Source of the DNA: Planctomycetota bacterium
Lineage (GTDB): Bacteria > Planctomycetota > Phycisphaerae > Sedimentisphaerales > Anaerobacaceae
Direction of reading: 5' to 3'
DNA: 53,495 nt
Assembly: GCA_019456145.1 (NCBI GenBank)
Contig: VRUL01000036.1
Span: 1-53,495 of the forward strand
Positions 36,501-45,990 of the stretch are shown in pieces. The notes under the pieces are model-generated. The model worked only from the letters and a program-made list of their open reading frames with translations. It was not told the DNA's origin and made no database searches. How positions within the stretch are numbered: the first letter of the stretch is position 1; every line of letters begins with the position of its first letter. A program made the translations under genes and the position numbers.

Positions 36501-37549
36501 TCAAAAATCGGCCTATTTATAAAGAACTCGTCCCCCCCCATATCTACACGAATCCCCATTACTCTCGGCTCCCCGTCAATATCAGTTTCTTCGGGAAGAA
36601 GACTGTATCCCGGCTCACCCGTATTGACACAAGGTGATTCCAGTGATATATGATAGTCACCGCCATCAGAATCAACGAAGCATGGATCCAGATTGATATT
36701 ACCCGTTCCCGCGTAACCTCCCTCCACGTCACTGTATGAAACTACTAAATACCTCTCATCCCGACCTTCCTCAACCCAAATATTAGGATAGGCCTCTGTC
36801 GCCGTATTCCCCCATATAATGCTATTCGTAATAATAGGTGGGCTGCTTGAGTAGGAATGGATCCCGCCACCACGGCGAATACTATGATTTCCACTTATCG
36901 TGCAATTAATTATGGTTGGATTGTCTACGTTACACTCGATTCCACCCCCATAAGAACCGCTGACATTGCCAAAGATAAGACAATTGCTTATAGTTGGATG
37001 ACCTCGAAGACCACAGGATATCCCGCCCCCCTTGTATCCGGAATAGTTACTGTTTATTATACACCGATCTATGAGCGCACCGCTCTCGAAACAATAGATC
37101 CCACCGCCCCAGTCTGAGACTGAATTGCTACTCATTTTGCAGCGAGAGATTGTCGGATCAGCCTGGTAACAACGAATAGCTCCCCCAATACCAGCATTAC
37201 CATTTTTAATCGTTAAACCACTCACAACCGAAGAATACGTCTCGCCGCTATAGAAATTAAATCCCCGCCCGTTGTTCTCGCAATCGATAACCGTCGCTGC
37301 CACCACACAGGGATCCTCCGGGTCAAGACTTTGGACGGTGATTGCCTTGCCGCCAAAGTCCAGATCCTTATTCCCTGCGCCAGTGTATGTGCCCTTTGAC
37401 AATATGACCGTATCGCCGGGCTGTGCCCAATCTATCGCCTCCTGGATTGTCGGAAACTCGAGTGGCACCTTCCAAACTGTGGCCAAAACAGGGGAATTTA
37501 AAGTTAGACATACCGCCAAGAAAATTAAAGCCGCGATTCGCTTTGGCAT
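33506..37549 (-). CDS. Giant secreted beta-helix, BACON-like, CBM9-like and LamG protein
   Basis: The 1347-aa protein has a signal peptide (AALIFLAVCLTLNSPVLA). Domains in order: a right-handed beta-helix with GGGI repeats (about 30-330), two BACON-like repeats (PSEFEFSAKENGTNP and KLQFRALEYGANP), a cysteine-containing region, a dockerin-like DNDFDVDFYDYAWF, a CBM9-like domain (VDGDLSDWP), a second dockerin-like DLDGNGANNNADLG, a fibronectin-like stretch, and a C-terminal LamG domain (AWWRFDGGSGTTAYDSAGNN). It is probably a surface carbohydrate-binding protein. The ATG at 37549 is used because a promoter overlaps the upstream extension. An 11-base C-tract (35572-35582) lies in the gene. Confidence 0.9.
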   Translation of the reverse strand: MPKRIAALIFLAVCLTLNSPVLATVWKVPLEFPTIQEAIDWAQPGDTVILSKGTYTGAGNKDLDFGGKAITVQSLDPEDPCVVAATVIDCENNGRGFNFYSGETYSSVVSGLTIKNGNAGIGGAIRCYQADPTISRCKMSSNSVSDWGGGIYCFESGALIDRCIINSNYSGYKGGGISCGLRGHPTISNCLIFGNVSGSYGGGIECNVDNPTIINCTISGNHSIRRGGGIHSYSSSPPIITNSIIWGNTATEAYPNIWVEEGRDERYLVVSYSDVEGGYAGTGNINLDPCFVDSDGGDYHISLESPCVNTGEPGYSLLPEETDIDGEPRVMGIRVDMGGDEFFINRPIFEILPSEFEFSAKENGTNPESKSLSIRNLGEGILNWEIYEDCTWLSAGPNSGSCSTGEVNDVSINVDITGLGAGSYNCELVISDPNAVNNPQTVNVNLIVQGPMIGLSVAKLQFRALEYGANPDDQTLSISNVGGGTLNWTVSHDCNWLSVEPYSGSSTGIVNDVTISVDISSFSSGIYNCDLTISAPNALNNPQTVAVELIVIDSPVLLNHDAEAYAYSHVDGIGGSDTDTAEDFSNNSKARAQARANAGYCDMYPIFCELCLFSSSNMDVGGEVVYGSDMVSLTSRFRGSGGWSVNDSCGGDEDGLGGGDGNGYTSMAGMLTIGNFKCYPAGSSNVILKIDAEILGDGPSRWGNWDWWLKIWDDDPNYPLALLSDGNISEYLDVLEGQVLNFEFYHNAHRLDWPEAGLESTLEIDLRILPPPDWDNDFDVDFYDYAWFVMVWSYRPSNLIPRGSVVVDGDLSDWPPSVEWIELDEVYLGNPNDVSEARFALQWDEATGKVYAAVVVNDTNHLFLDEYVYWDASDRIEVYSQGDAENGAGWNGIYDVAQQYYVAPDTSDGNWATWAEGDMLGGDEGFEYAVDVNGAQIIYEVGVRQFDNYGGFSGTETLLTDLHPGHVVGFDIVACTRWDTTNFGMLSENLMMGKYKDAGKFAKYILVDEIFSTDLDGNGANNNADLGILFESWLDYFMTKATHPKPADDATCVDPNVTLRWVSEDVVLYHDVYLGTDAGAVANAGHLSPEFMGTVSDPNFDPCGLEWATTYYWRIDEAGPSCMTQGVVWRFKTYDDDCSPKAWWRFDGGSGTTAYDSAGNNHGTIYGATWTTGKINGALDFDGNDYVEVSDDPSLRFTQYDSFSICSWAKPVGGSIVCKMRASAQWGYFGYNIGYTSGNKYRFTADRSRFESVSVYTGEIPQGDWSHVTAVYDNMDMKIYLDGELEGMGTFVGKTDVRAPDKNLAIGARSFDSVIDQHFTGIIDDVRIYDRVLSAEEIEKLYQNGLN

Positions 37550-37598
37550 TTCCTTGTCCTCCGAAAATAAGTTTCTATTCCACAATAACTCACGAGCG

Positions 37599-37627
37599 AC
37601 TATACCACAAATCCACCAAAAAATCAA
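37599..37627 (-). promoter_or_regulatory. Putative sigma70-type promoter of the 1347-aa surface protein gene
   Basis: TTGATT (37622-37627), a 17-bp spacer and TATAGT (37599-37604) on the minus strand, about 50 bp before the ATG at 37549. It supports that start against an in-frame codon at 37627. Confidence 0.5.
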
Positions 37628-37718
37628 GGATTATCGGAATTTATGATTTTTTCCTCCTTCTCTTGCTGATTTTCTCGGAATGCGGGCTAAATTCCACGGA
37701 CACTCGAATGGTAAACAC

Positions 37719-38948
37719 TTATTTTTGAACTATCTTGTGTTTTTGTAACCATGTTTGGGCCCATTGGCGGGCCTGCGCAGGTGTTTGCAGTTTTCCTTCG
37801 AGTTGGGCGATGTACATCTCCTGAGCTAACTGTCCTAAGCCTGGGCCGGGCGCAGCACCTAATCGAATTAAATCGTGACCATTGAGCAACGGTTTGGGGC
37901 GCAGCTCAACGTCGCCGAGGTCTCTTATTTTTTTCCGCAGCCTGGTTAGGGCGGTAATACCTTCGGCGCCATCGGGCCGGGCCTTTTGAATAGCTCTTTG
38001 GAGTTCGTAGAGGTCCTGGAAATACGGCCCAGCAAGAACCATTTTCAACCGGCTCAGGGCCATCTGGTCGTCGAGGAGCTTGCCTCTGTTGGTTAGCAGG
38101 AATTTTATATGCTTGTTTCGACTTCTGCTAAGTTTCAAAATTTGACACCTTTGACACGCAAATTCTGTCGGGCAGCCGGCGAAAAGTGAAGCCAGTGCCA
38201 AAGCGAAATCAACTTTCTTCCGGAGCTGATCCAGTACGTTAGCCGCGAATTCGGAGTATTTCTTAGCAAAACCGGGGAAAATGGCCTTGGCCAGACCGCT
38301 TTTGGTCAGCATTGACGCCCCCACAGAGCGATTGGGATTGACCAGTATTGCTTCCAACTCTATCGCTATGCGTTCACCGCTTATCTTTGTTATTTTTTTT
38401 GCATTGCTGCAAATTGCCGACCAGGTTGTAGGCTCAATCGCAAAGCCGAGCTGAGTGGAAAACCGCACGGCCCGCAACATTCGCAGGTAATCCTCATTGA
38501 AGCGTTCTTTGGCTTTGCCGATGGTTCGTATCAGGCCTTTTTTGAGATCTGCCCGTCCATCGACATAATCGATTACCTTCTCTTTGACGGGATCGTAGAA
38601 CATTCCATTGATGGTAAAGTCCCTTCGGCCGGCATCTTCGGCGGCGCCAGTGAATTTGACGACCGACGGGTGCCTGCCGTCAGCATAGCCAGCTTCGGTT
38701 CTGAATGTGGCCACTTCAACCTGTTTATCTTCGAGCAAAATAATTACCACACCAAATTTCGCTCCGACCTTTAACGTGCGTCTAAACAATTTTATGACGT
38801 CATCAGGCTGGGCATTTGTAGCAACGTCGTAGTCGCTGGCCGGCCGGCGCAGCAGCATATCGCGGACACAACCGCCGGCCAACAAAGCCTGGAAACCGTT
38901 GCGGCTTAGTCGCTTGATCACCTTGATTGCTGTTTGTTTGTTCGTCAT
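37719..38948 (-). CDS. tRNA nucleotidyltransferase/poly(A) polymerase family protein
   Basis: This is a 409-aa class II nucleotidyltransferase. The head domain shows LAGGCVRDMLL, the catalytic DYDVATNA and RRDFTINGMFYDP. ERFNEDYLRMLRAVRF marks the RNA-binding/neck region, and the tail is helical. It either adds CCA to tRNAs or polyadenylates RNA. The family split cannot be decided by eye. The ATG at 38948 overlaps the rsmD stop as ATGA, indicating translational coupling. Confidence 0.93.
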   Translation of the reverse strand: MTNKQTAIKVIKRLSRNGFQALLAGGCVRDMLLRRPASDYDVATNAQPDDVIKLFRRTLKVGAKFGVVIILLEDKQVEVATFRTEAGYADGRHPSVVKFTGAAEDAGRRDFTINGMFYDPVKEKVIDYVDGRADLKKGLIRTIGKAKERFNEDYLRMLRAVRFSTQLGFAIEPTTWSAICSNAKKITKISGERIAIELEAILVNPNRSVGASMLTKSGLAKAIFPGFAKKYSEFAANVLDQLRKKVDFALALASLFAGCPTEFACQRCQILKLSRSRNKHIKFLLTNRGKLLDDQMALSRLKMVLAGPYFQDLYELQRAIQKARPDGAEGITALTRLRKKIRDLGDVELRPKPLLNGHDLIRLGAAPGPGLGQLAQEMYIAQLEGKLQTPAQARQWAQTWLQKHKIVQK

Positions 38949-39517
38949 TCGCTGGTCTTTTGCAAAATAGTTACAGCCATAGTTCCCCACTGACGCCGCT
39001 CTATTAAATGCAGTACGCCATATCGCTCCAGTAATTCTGTGCGCCGGTTAGCTCGCACTACAACGATTCCATCAGGGGCAACCTGATACTGTAACAAATC
39101 CATTAAACCGCTCAAAGGCGAATCCGGTCCGACATCCTCTGTGCGGGCATAGGGGGGATCGACAAAAACAAGGTCGTATTTCTGCTCATCAAACGGAGCC
39201 CCAATCTTAAAAACGTCGGCCCTTATAACTTTTGATTCCTTTGCAAAACATCCCTTCTCGATATTCTTCTTCAGCGTCGTGAAAATCTTCGGATCCTGCT
39301 CGACAAAAAGAACAGACTTAGCCCCCCTACTCAATGCCTCAAGGCCCAGAGAGCCGACACCGGAGAACAAATCAGCTACAATTTTGCCACTCGGCAGGTC
39401 ATATTTGTAAAGGACACTGAAAAGCGATTCTTTAACCCTGTCTGTGATGGGCCGGGACACCTGCGTTTTAGGGCTAATCAATTTCATTCCTCGTTTTGTA
39501 CCGGCTATGATCCTCAT
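38945..39517 (-). CDS. rsmD: 16S rRNA (guanine966-N2)-methyltransferase RsmD
   Basis: This is a 190-aa SAM-dependent methyltransferase. The start MRIIAGTKRGMKL, with RPITDRVKESLF, is characteristic of RsmD. The SAM-binding motif is DLFSGVGSLGLEALSRGA, and the catalytic motif IV is VFVDPPYA (DPPY). It modifies G966 of 16S rRNA during ribosome assembly. It overlaps the next gene by 4 bp. Confidence 0.95.
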   Translation of the reverse strand: MRIIAGTKRGMKLISPKTQVSRPITDRVKESLFSVLYKYDLPSGKIVADLFSGVGSLGLEALSRGAKSVLFVEQDPKIFTTLKKNIEKGCFAKESKVIRADVFKIGAPFDEQKYDLVFVDPPYARTEDVGPDSPLSGLMDLLQYQVAPDGIVVVRANRRTELLERYGVLHLIERRQWGTMAVTILQKTSE

Positions 39518-39602
39518 GGCTGTACAATATACCTTAACAATTCATGTTGAGCGAGAAGTTTTGCTCCGCAATCTCACTATCCAAATGACATACAAAGCGA
39601 TA

Positions 39603-40118
39603 TCAAAACATAAGTTTCTGCATTTGTACGGCACACCGACGGAACTTTTCTGCGGGTAGCGTTACGGTCTGCCACTTGGGACTTCGGCGTTTCATAAACT
39701 TACGATAATCATCTAACTTGACGCAAAAGAATACATACCTATTCCCGTCAAAATCGTAGACATCCCTGCCGTCAAAATCAACATCGACGTTTTCAGTCTT
39801 GTAGGCAAAAACAAATATGGCTTGATGATCCGGGCCGAAGACCTGCTGCCAACCAGTCAACCCATCTATGTCCTCGGCTGTGACCCAGCATTCGAGGCCT
39901 GTTAACTTTGCGAAGCTATTGCCCTTGAACTTACGACCTTTAACCTCGGCAATTATTATTTGGCCGTTCGGTGGATACAATAAAAAATCGAAGGTCTTTA
40001 TCTTGGAACTCGCGAAAGTCGCTCGCTTTTGTTCGTCAACGGCAACGTATTGAATGTGATTATCCCTCAGCCAGTTTTCGAAGGCCCGCTCGTAATGATT
40101 TGGGGCAAACTCTTTCAT
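39603..40118 (-). CDS. HYExAFE family protein
   Basis: The 171-aa protein has the name-giving motif NHYERAFENWL near the N-terminus. A possible PD-(D/E)XK core follows, with D in KIKTFDFLLYPP and E-x-K in IIIAEVKGRKF. The family is, to my knowledge, typical of Planctomycetes. The nuclease-like arrangement is my reading, and no function is established. It lies 21 bp after the CPBP protease gene and 85 bp before rsmD on the same strand. Confidence 0.85.
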   Translation of the reverse strand: MKEFAPNHYERAFENWLRDNHIQYVAVDEQKRATFASSKIKTFDFLLYPPNGQIIIAEVKGRKFKGNSFAKLTGLECWVTAEDIDGLTGWQQVFGPDHQAIFVFAYKTENVDVDFDGRDVYDFDGNRYVFFCVKLDDYRKFMKRRSPKWQTVTLPAEKFRRCAVQMQKLMF

Positions 40119-40139
40119 TTCAATTCTGATTGAAAACGG

Positions 40140-40916
40140 CTATACACGTCCCAGGTGGATAATAACCACAATAGTTGCCAACAGGTTCTGTAGTACATGC
40201 ATAGCAATCGGTATATATATAGAATTAGTTTTTATACGGGCCCAGCCAAGAATCAAACCACCTGCAAAGATGCTGACTATGATTAAAAAATCATATTGAA
40301 CATGCATCGCCGACCAAGCAAGTGAAGTTATTATCACTGCTCCTATGGGCCCAGCTCTTGAGTTCTCAATACCTTTGAACAAAAAGCCACGAAAGAATAT
40401 TTCCTCATATAGCGGTGCAGCGATAATGAAACCCAGCCACAGTAAAGGCGTGAAATGAACGGTTTTATAAGCATTGACCATGAAATCCGAAACGATGGGC
40501 TCTCCAAAAGCGGAAGTCAAGGCATCGGAACATACAATAAATAACAGGAGAATCAAAGTCCATTTGACGTACTGCCTCCAGCCGATACTGTTCAAAGAGA
40601 GGTATTCCTTAATTGTGATATTTTTGCGAATTTTTGCAAAAAGCAAACATAATCCAATAACTACCGGTGCAGATACACATATTAATAACGAGAGGAACAA
40701 ACCATTTGAATCCAAAGATTGGGCAAGTTCCATAATGTCGAACTGCGGCTTAAGAATTTTGGCCGCTAAGACAAAGATGATAGATAAGATTATGCCGGCA
40801 AGAAAATAGATTACCGCAATTATGCATGAAAATCCAATAGTGGCCCAAAAGCCCCACGGTGTTGGCTTTTGAGCATTTGGATTTGTTGAATTTGTCTGTT
40901 CGCTTGAAACTTCCAA
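40140..40916 (-). CDS. CPBP-family intramembrane glutamic protease
   Basis: The protein has about eight transmembrane helices. The Abi/CPBP motifs are EEIFFRG (EExxxR), SLAWSAMH (motif 2, His) and IAMHVLQN (motif 3). Members cleave membrane substrates or act in immunity and processing. The substrate is unknown. The frame extends to an ATG at 41006, which would overlap the esterase gene by 64 bp. I prefer the TTG at 40916 (258 aa), although its ribosome-binding site (GGAG) is rather distant. Confidence 0.85.
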   Translation of the reverse strand: MEVSSEQTNSTNPNAQKPTPWGFWATIGFSCIIAVIYFLAGIILSIIFVLAAKILKPQFDIMELAQSLDSNGLFLSLLICVSAPVVIGLCLLFAKIRKNITIKEYLSLNSIGWRQYVKWTLILLLFIVCSDALTSAFGEPIVSDFMVNAYKTVHFTPLLWLGFIIAAPLYEEIFFRGFLFKGIENSRAGPIGAVIITSLAWSAMHVQYDFLIIVSIFAGGLILGWARIKTNSIYIPIAMHVLQNLLATIVVIIHLGRV

Positions 40917-40942
40917 GAGCGGTTTAGAACTCCAAACAATAA

Positions 40943-42112
<1,170 letters not shown>

Positions 42113-42136
42113 TCAGGCATTTAAGCCCTGGGCAAA

Positions 42137-43420
42137 TCAAGACTTCAACTCAGAAAGAAACTTATCGTAGTCAACAAGCTCCTGCTTGCCTGTGGCCATA
42201 TCCTTGATAACAAGCTGGTTGCTTTTAAACTCTTCGCCAATAATGATACATCTCTTGGCATTCTGGGCTGAGGCCTCTTTTAGCTGCTTGCTTAATTTAA
42301 CAGCCTTATAACTAAAATTCGTTACAAATCCGGCTGAACGCAGCTTCATCGTTAATTCAATGACATTTTGTCTGTAAACCTCATCCACAAAGGCAACAAA
42401 ATAATCCAATTCTTTCGATTCAGGTTTGAATAATCCTCTTTCATCAAGCAGTATACCGAGAACACAATCCCCCATTCCCATGCCGGTAGCTGATATTCGT
42501 GGGCCACCAAAATCATGGAGCAAATTGTCATATCTACCACCACCACAGATAGCCCTAAGCTCCTGGCTAAACTCATGGACCTCAAATACCACACCCGTAT
42601 AGTAAGCAAGGCCCCGAACAATGCCTGGACAAAACTCACAATATTGCCATACTCCCATTTGTTCCAGTAACTCTTTCAAACGCGCGAGTTCCTGTATAGC
42701 ATCTTCGACTTCGGCATTAGTACCAATTATCTCAGATACTTCAGAAAGGGCTGTTGAGCCCATAAAATTTATAACCTTTTTGGCTATAGACTCATCCATT
42801 ACCTGTTCAGAAAGCATTTTTTTAAAAGTATCACCTGGCATCTTGCTATATTTATCAAGTAAAGCGTACAAGGAAAGCAGTTGTGTTTCTTGAATACCAA
42901 CATTCTTAAGCGAGGAGGCCAAAAGTTTTCTGCTTGAAATTTTCACTCGTACATCTCTTTGTTTTAGACCCACTGATCTAAGGTAATCCACAGTCGTAAA
43001 TATCACTTCTGCATCGGCCAGGACATCATCCACTCCGATTATGTCGATATTCCACTGGAAGAACTCACGGAGTCGGCCTTTTTGCGGGCGCTCGGCGCGG
43101 AATAATCGCGGCACAGAAAACCACTTTATCGGCTTGGGCAGGGAATTGATTTGCTGGTTAACCATTCTGGCCAAAGTAGGTGTAATTTCGGGCCTTAGTG
43201 CAAGGTGCCTTCCGCCCCTGTCTTTGAAAGAGAAAAGCTGCTCGACTATTTCGTCGCCGCTTTTAATCTGAAACATTTTCAAATACTCAAATATCGGGCC
43301 ATCGTATTCTTCAAAGCCGTTGCGGACCGAGACCTTCTTCCAGCCGTCGATTATCCAGTTTCGGCGGGCCATGTCCGGCGGATAAAAATCCCTCGTCCCT
43401 TTTACCGGCGGTATCTTCAT
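42137..43420 (-). CDS. hisS: Histidyl-tRNA synthetase (hisS)
   Basis: The 427-aa class II synthetase charges tRNA-His. Motifs include KGTRDFYPPDM at the N-terminus, motif 2 region LALRPEITPTLARMV, ERPQKGRLREFFQWN, histidine-specific LAYYTGVVFE and GGRYDNL, and a C-terminal anticodon-binding domain. Length is normal. The ATG overlaps the stop of the upstream YkgJ gene by 4 bp. A purine-rich run (GAGAAAGAA) serves as its ribosome-binding site and encodes the neighbour's lysine tail. Confidence 0.97.
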   Translation of the reverse strand: MKIPPVKGTRDFYPPDMARRNWIIDGWKKVSVRNGFEEYDGPIFEYLKMFQIKSGDEIVEQLFSFKDRGGRHLALRPEITPTLARMVNQQINSLPKPIKWFSVPRLFRAERPQKGRLREFFQWNIDIIGVDDVLADAEVIFTTVDYLRSVGLKQRDVRVKISSRKLLASSLKNVGIQETQLLSLYALLDKYSKMPGDTFKKMLSEQVMDESIAKKVINFMGSTALSEVSEIIGTNAEVEDAIQELARLKELLEQMGVWQYCEFCPGIVRGLAYYTGVVFEVHEFSQELRAICGGGRYDNLLHDFGGPRISATGMGMGDCVLGILLDERGLFKPESKELDYFVAFVDEVYRQNVIELTMKLRSAGFVTNFSYKAVKLSKQLKEASAQNAKRCIIIGEEFKSNQLVIKDMATGKQELVDYDKFLSELKS

Positions 43421-43827
43421 TTCTTTCTCTTTTTCTTTTTCTTCTTTTTCTTGGCCTGTTGCTTTTCGGTCAAGTTGTTGTCGAATTTTATCTTTATATA
43501 CTCTTCCATTTGCCTGGCGCTGATAAAGTGCAGCTCGTAATCATATTCGCCCTCGATGTAATCGCAGTCGGCGTGACGGTATCCTCTGCAAATCCTCGGC
43601 CTCTTAGTGTAAATCCTGCATCGATTGTCTTTAACAGAAAGGTGATTACACTTATTCTTAATGTTGATATACCAATCGCCTTCCTCTACGAATACTGTTA
43701 TATTTTTATGGCACAGAAACCACCTTATATCATCATAATCCCCTTTATCTTCCGGCGTTTCAATCGGCAGAGCAAAATACCGGCAGCACAGTCCTGTACA
43801 CTTATCACACTGAATCTTTTTGGCCAT
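43417..43827 (-). CDS. YkgJ-family cysteine cluster protein with poly-lysine tail
   Basis: The 136-aa protein has the CxxC-rich pattern of the YkgJ/Fe-S or zinc cluster family: CDKCTGLCCRYF at the N-terminus, then CNHLSVKDNRCRIYTKRPRIC. The role is unknown. The C-terminus is an unbroken run of Lys and one Arg (KKKKKKKKRKK), and its codons overlap the ribosome-binding site and start of hisS. ATG 43827 is preferred to an upstream ATG in frame because MAKKIQCDKC is the usual family start. Confidence 0.9.
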   Translation of the reverse strand: MAKKIQCDKCTGLCCRYFALPIETPEDKGDYDDIRWFLCHKNITVFVEEGDWYINIKNKCNHLSVKDNRCRIYTKRPRICRGYRHADCDYIEGEYDYELHFISARQMEEYIKIKFDNNLTEKQQAKKKKKKKKRKK

Positions 43828-43871
43828 TACAATAAACTCCAATAGTAGATGCTTTATGCTAAATGCCAAAC

Positions 43872-43900
43872 ACTTTAAGATTTTTACAAACCACTGTCAA
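43872..43900 (-). promoter_or_regulatory. Putative promoter of the YkgJ-hisS operon
   Basis: TTGACA (43895-43900), a 17-bp spacer and TAAAGT (43872-43877) on the minus strand, about 45 bp before ATG 43827. Confidence 0.5.
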
Positions 43901-44147
43901 GGAATTGATGCTTAGAAGTACCTAACTTACCAACGTTACTGCCTGAAAATTTATAATAATAAGAGCCAAAACAATGTGAGTTTTCAACGCCTGGGGCAGG
44001 CTGTTGGCCCATTGTTACTCACTTGGATTCCTCCAAAGTACCGATAAAATACTTGATTTTGGAAAAGTACCTCGATAATCAGAATTTGTCGGCAGCCCTG
44101 AAAAAATTCCCCGCAATCTTCAGGATAGTATTGTGCCAAAAAAAGCA

Positions 44148-44177
44148 TTGACTTAACCGCCCTATATATGTTAAGAT
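44148..44177 (+). promoter_or_regulatory. Putative promoter of the VTC-DUF4956-HlyD operon
   Basis: TTGACT (44148-44153), an 18-bp spacer and TAAGAT (44172-44177). It predicts a transcript leader of about 185 nt. Confidence 0.45.
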
Positions 44178-44243
44178 AAGTAAGATTACGAGGTCGACAG
44201 CATGGTTATATAGTAAATTAACGGAACAGAAAGTGGTTTTTAC

Positions 44244-44354
44244 GCACTTTATATATATTTGAGTGCATATTCAAGTCTCCGATGATGGAGATTAAGAGCT
44301 ATAAGTGTCTAAAATAAATAGACTTGGCAATCTCAGTTAACTGGATAGTAGCTC
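44244..44354 (+). other. Structured 5' leader with alternative pairings
   Basis: AGTCTCC (44274-44280) and GGAGATT (44287-44293) form a hairpin with a 6-nt loop. The same GAGATT (44288-44293) can instead pair with AATCTC (44329-44334), enclosing GTCTA/TAGAC (44307-44311/44319-44323). GCACT/AGTGC (44244-44248/44262-44266) is another small stem. Mutually exclusive stems suggest a regulatory leader, but no known riboswitch class is recognised. Confidence 0.4.
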
Positions 44355-44370
44355 AGAAACGAAGGCTGAT

Positions 44371-45270
44371 ATGCTTGAAAGTAAATCAGTAGAACAGACA
44401 TCGCAACAGAGAGCCGATAAGGTCGAAGCTGTCCACGGCCCATCTAAGCAGAAAACGGGCTCAGATACGCATCAGAAGAGAAAAGTGGGCACCATAAAAG
44501 GCCAGACCAAGCCAGCGGTCGACCGTACTCTGTTCTGCCGCCATGAGATAAAGTATTGCATCACCGAGTCAAAGGCTGCGGCGGTTGTGCAGTTTATCCG
44601 GCCTTACCTGCAGTTGGACCGTTACAGCAAATTACGACGAGACAGATCTTATCCGATTGTCAGTCTCTACCTGGACTCAGAGAATTTGCTGCTGTGCCGA
44701 CAAACTCTGACGGGGCACAAAAACCGCTTCAAACTGCGGATTCGCAGTTATACCGACGAACCGGGTTATCCCCGCTTTTTCGAGATAAAACGCCGGATGA
44801 ACACTATTATTATCAAGAACCGGGCCCGGGTAAGGAATCAGGATGTAACGACTTTGCTTTCAGGCTCGTCTCTGCCACCGCAAGATTACAGTACCGACGA
44901 GAAAACGCTCAACCAGTTTCAGTTGTATATGAACAGCATTAATGCCAAACCTAAGGTGCTGATTCGCTACATGAGGCAAGCTTATGAAGACAGTTCACAT
45001 AACAGGATGAGAGTAACCTTTGACCGAGAGCTGTGCTATAATGTAACCAGATCACCCGAGGTATTGCTTAACGGCCGGGGCTGGCAGCACCATCCGATAT
45101 CCCTGGGCGGTGTGATTCTGGAAATTAAATTTACGGCCCGTTACCCGGCCTGGTTAAGCCGAATGGTCGCGTGCTTAAACCTGCGCCAGGATTCATTTTC
45201 GAAATTCGCAACTTCAATAACGAATGCCTGTTCGTTGGGATTCTGCGCTCCGGGATTATTATTGGTGTAG
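44371..45270 (+). CDS. VTC-domain (polyphosphate polymerase-like) protein
   Basis: The 299-aa protein has a disordered basic N-terminus (1-50). A VTC/CYTH-like tunnel domain follows, with basic and acidic residues in RHEIKY (about 57-62), YPIVSLYLDS, RFKLRIRSY (about 119-127) and FFEIKRR (about 136-142), then LIRYMRQAYED and EIKFTARYPAWL. In yeast Vtc4 this domain makes polyphosphate from ATP, and bacterial homologues usually sit beside DUF4956 genes. There is no transmembrane helix. Catalysis is inferred from the family. GAAGG precedes the ATG by 6 nt. Confidence 0.88.
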   Translation: MLESKSVEQTSQQRADKVEAVHGPSKQKTGSDTHQKRKVGTIKGQTKPAVDRTLFCRHEIKYCITESKAAAVVQFIRPYLQLDRYSKLRRDRSYPIVSLYLDSENLLLCRQTLTGHKNRFKLRIRSYTDEPGYPRFFEIKRRMNTIIIKNRARVRNQDVTTLLSGSSLPPQDYSTDEKTLNQFQLYMNSINAKPKVLIRYMRQAYEDSSHNRMRVTFDRELCYNVTRSPEVLLNGRGWQHHPISLGGVILEIKFTARYPAWLSRMVACLNLRQDSFSKFATSITNACSLGFCAPGLLLV

Positions 45271-45275
45271 TAATT

Positions 45276-45983
45276 ATGGACAGCCTTTTAGATACTTTTA
45301 GAGAACTGGAAGTAACGCCCCTGACAGGAGGGGCCTTTAATCCCGAGAGCATCCTTCTGTCGCTATTGCTGGCGTTTATTCTAGGCCAGGTTATAGCCTG
45401 GGTTTATTATGCCACGCACAGCGGCCTATCTTACTCAAGGTCCTTCGTGCAGGCGTTGATTATCATCACCGTGGTGGTGGCAATGGTTATGGCGGTCATC
45501 GGTAACAATATCGTTACCGCTGTCGGGCTGATGGGGGCTTTAGCGCTTATACGATTTCGTAACATCATCAAGGACACCCGCGATATAGCTTTTATTTTCT
45601 GCGCGCTTGTCATCGGTATGGCGACCGGCTCCCGACTTTACGGCACGGCTATTATCGGGACCACCGTTCTGAGTTTGATAGTGATATACCTGTATGTGAC
45701 GAGCTTTGGCACACATGAGCCTCACAACGGCTTTTTGCGGTTTAACCTTAGAGGCCATATTGACCCAAAACACCCTATTCCGGGCATCTTGAAACGTTTC
45801 TGCGGCAACTTCACACTCATATCGTCGCAGGAAAGCGGCTTTGGCAGCCCCGCCGTTGAGTACGCTTACCAGTTGATGATACGAAATTCGGCAAAAAATG
45901 AGCTGATGCTCTCCGAACTGAAAAAAGTCGAGGGTATCGAGAATGTCAGCCTGATAATGCAGGAGCAGTTGTTGGAGGTTTAG
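45276..45983 (+). CDS. DUF4956 membrane protein
   Basis: The 235-aa protein has four to five transmembrane helices in residues about 25-150 (LLSLLLAFILGQVIAWVYY, ALIIITVVVAMVMAVIG and following) and the conserved ALIRFRNIIKDTRDIAFIF. A soluble C-terminal region follows. DUF4956 proteins commonly accompany VTC proteins and may transport or anchor their product. The gene starts 5 bp after the VTC stop. An in-frame start further upstream would overlap VTC by 100 bp and is rejected. Confidence 0.88.
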   Translation: MDSLLDTFRELEVTPLTGGAFNPESILLSLLLAFILGQVIAWVYYATHSGLSYSRSFVQALIIITVVVAMVMAVIGNNIVTAVGLMGALALIRFRNIIKDTRDIAFIFCALVIGMATGSRLYGTAIIGTTVLSLIVIYLYVTSFGTHEPHNGFLRFNLRGHIDPKHPIPGILKRFCGNFTLISSQESGFGSPAVEYAYQLMIRNSAKNELMLSELKKVEGIENVSLIMQEQLLEV

Positions 45984-45990
45984 ATTACGT

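Noticed and set aside
33506..37549. PEP-CTERM or autotransporter sorting signal in the giant protein
   Set aside because: The C-terminus is a LamG domain ending in EKLYQNGLN, with no PEP motif plus transmembrane helix and no beta-barrel.
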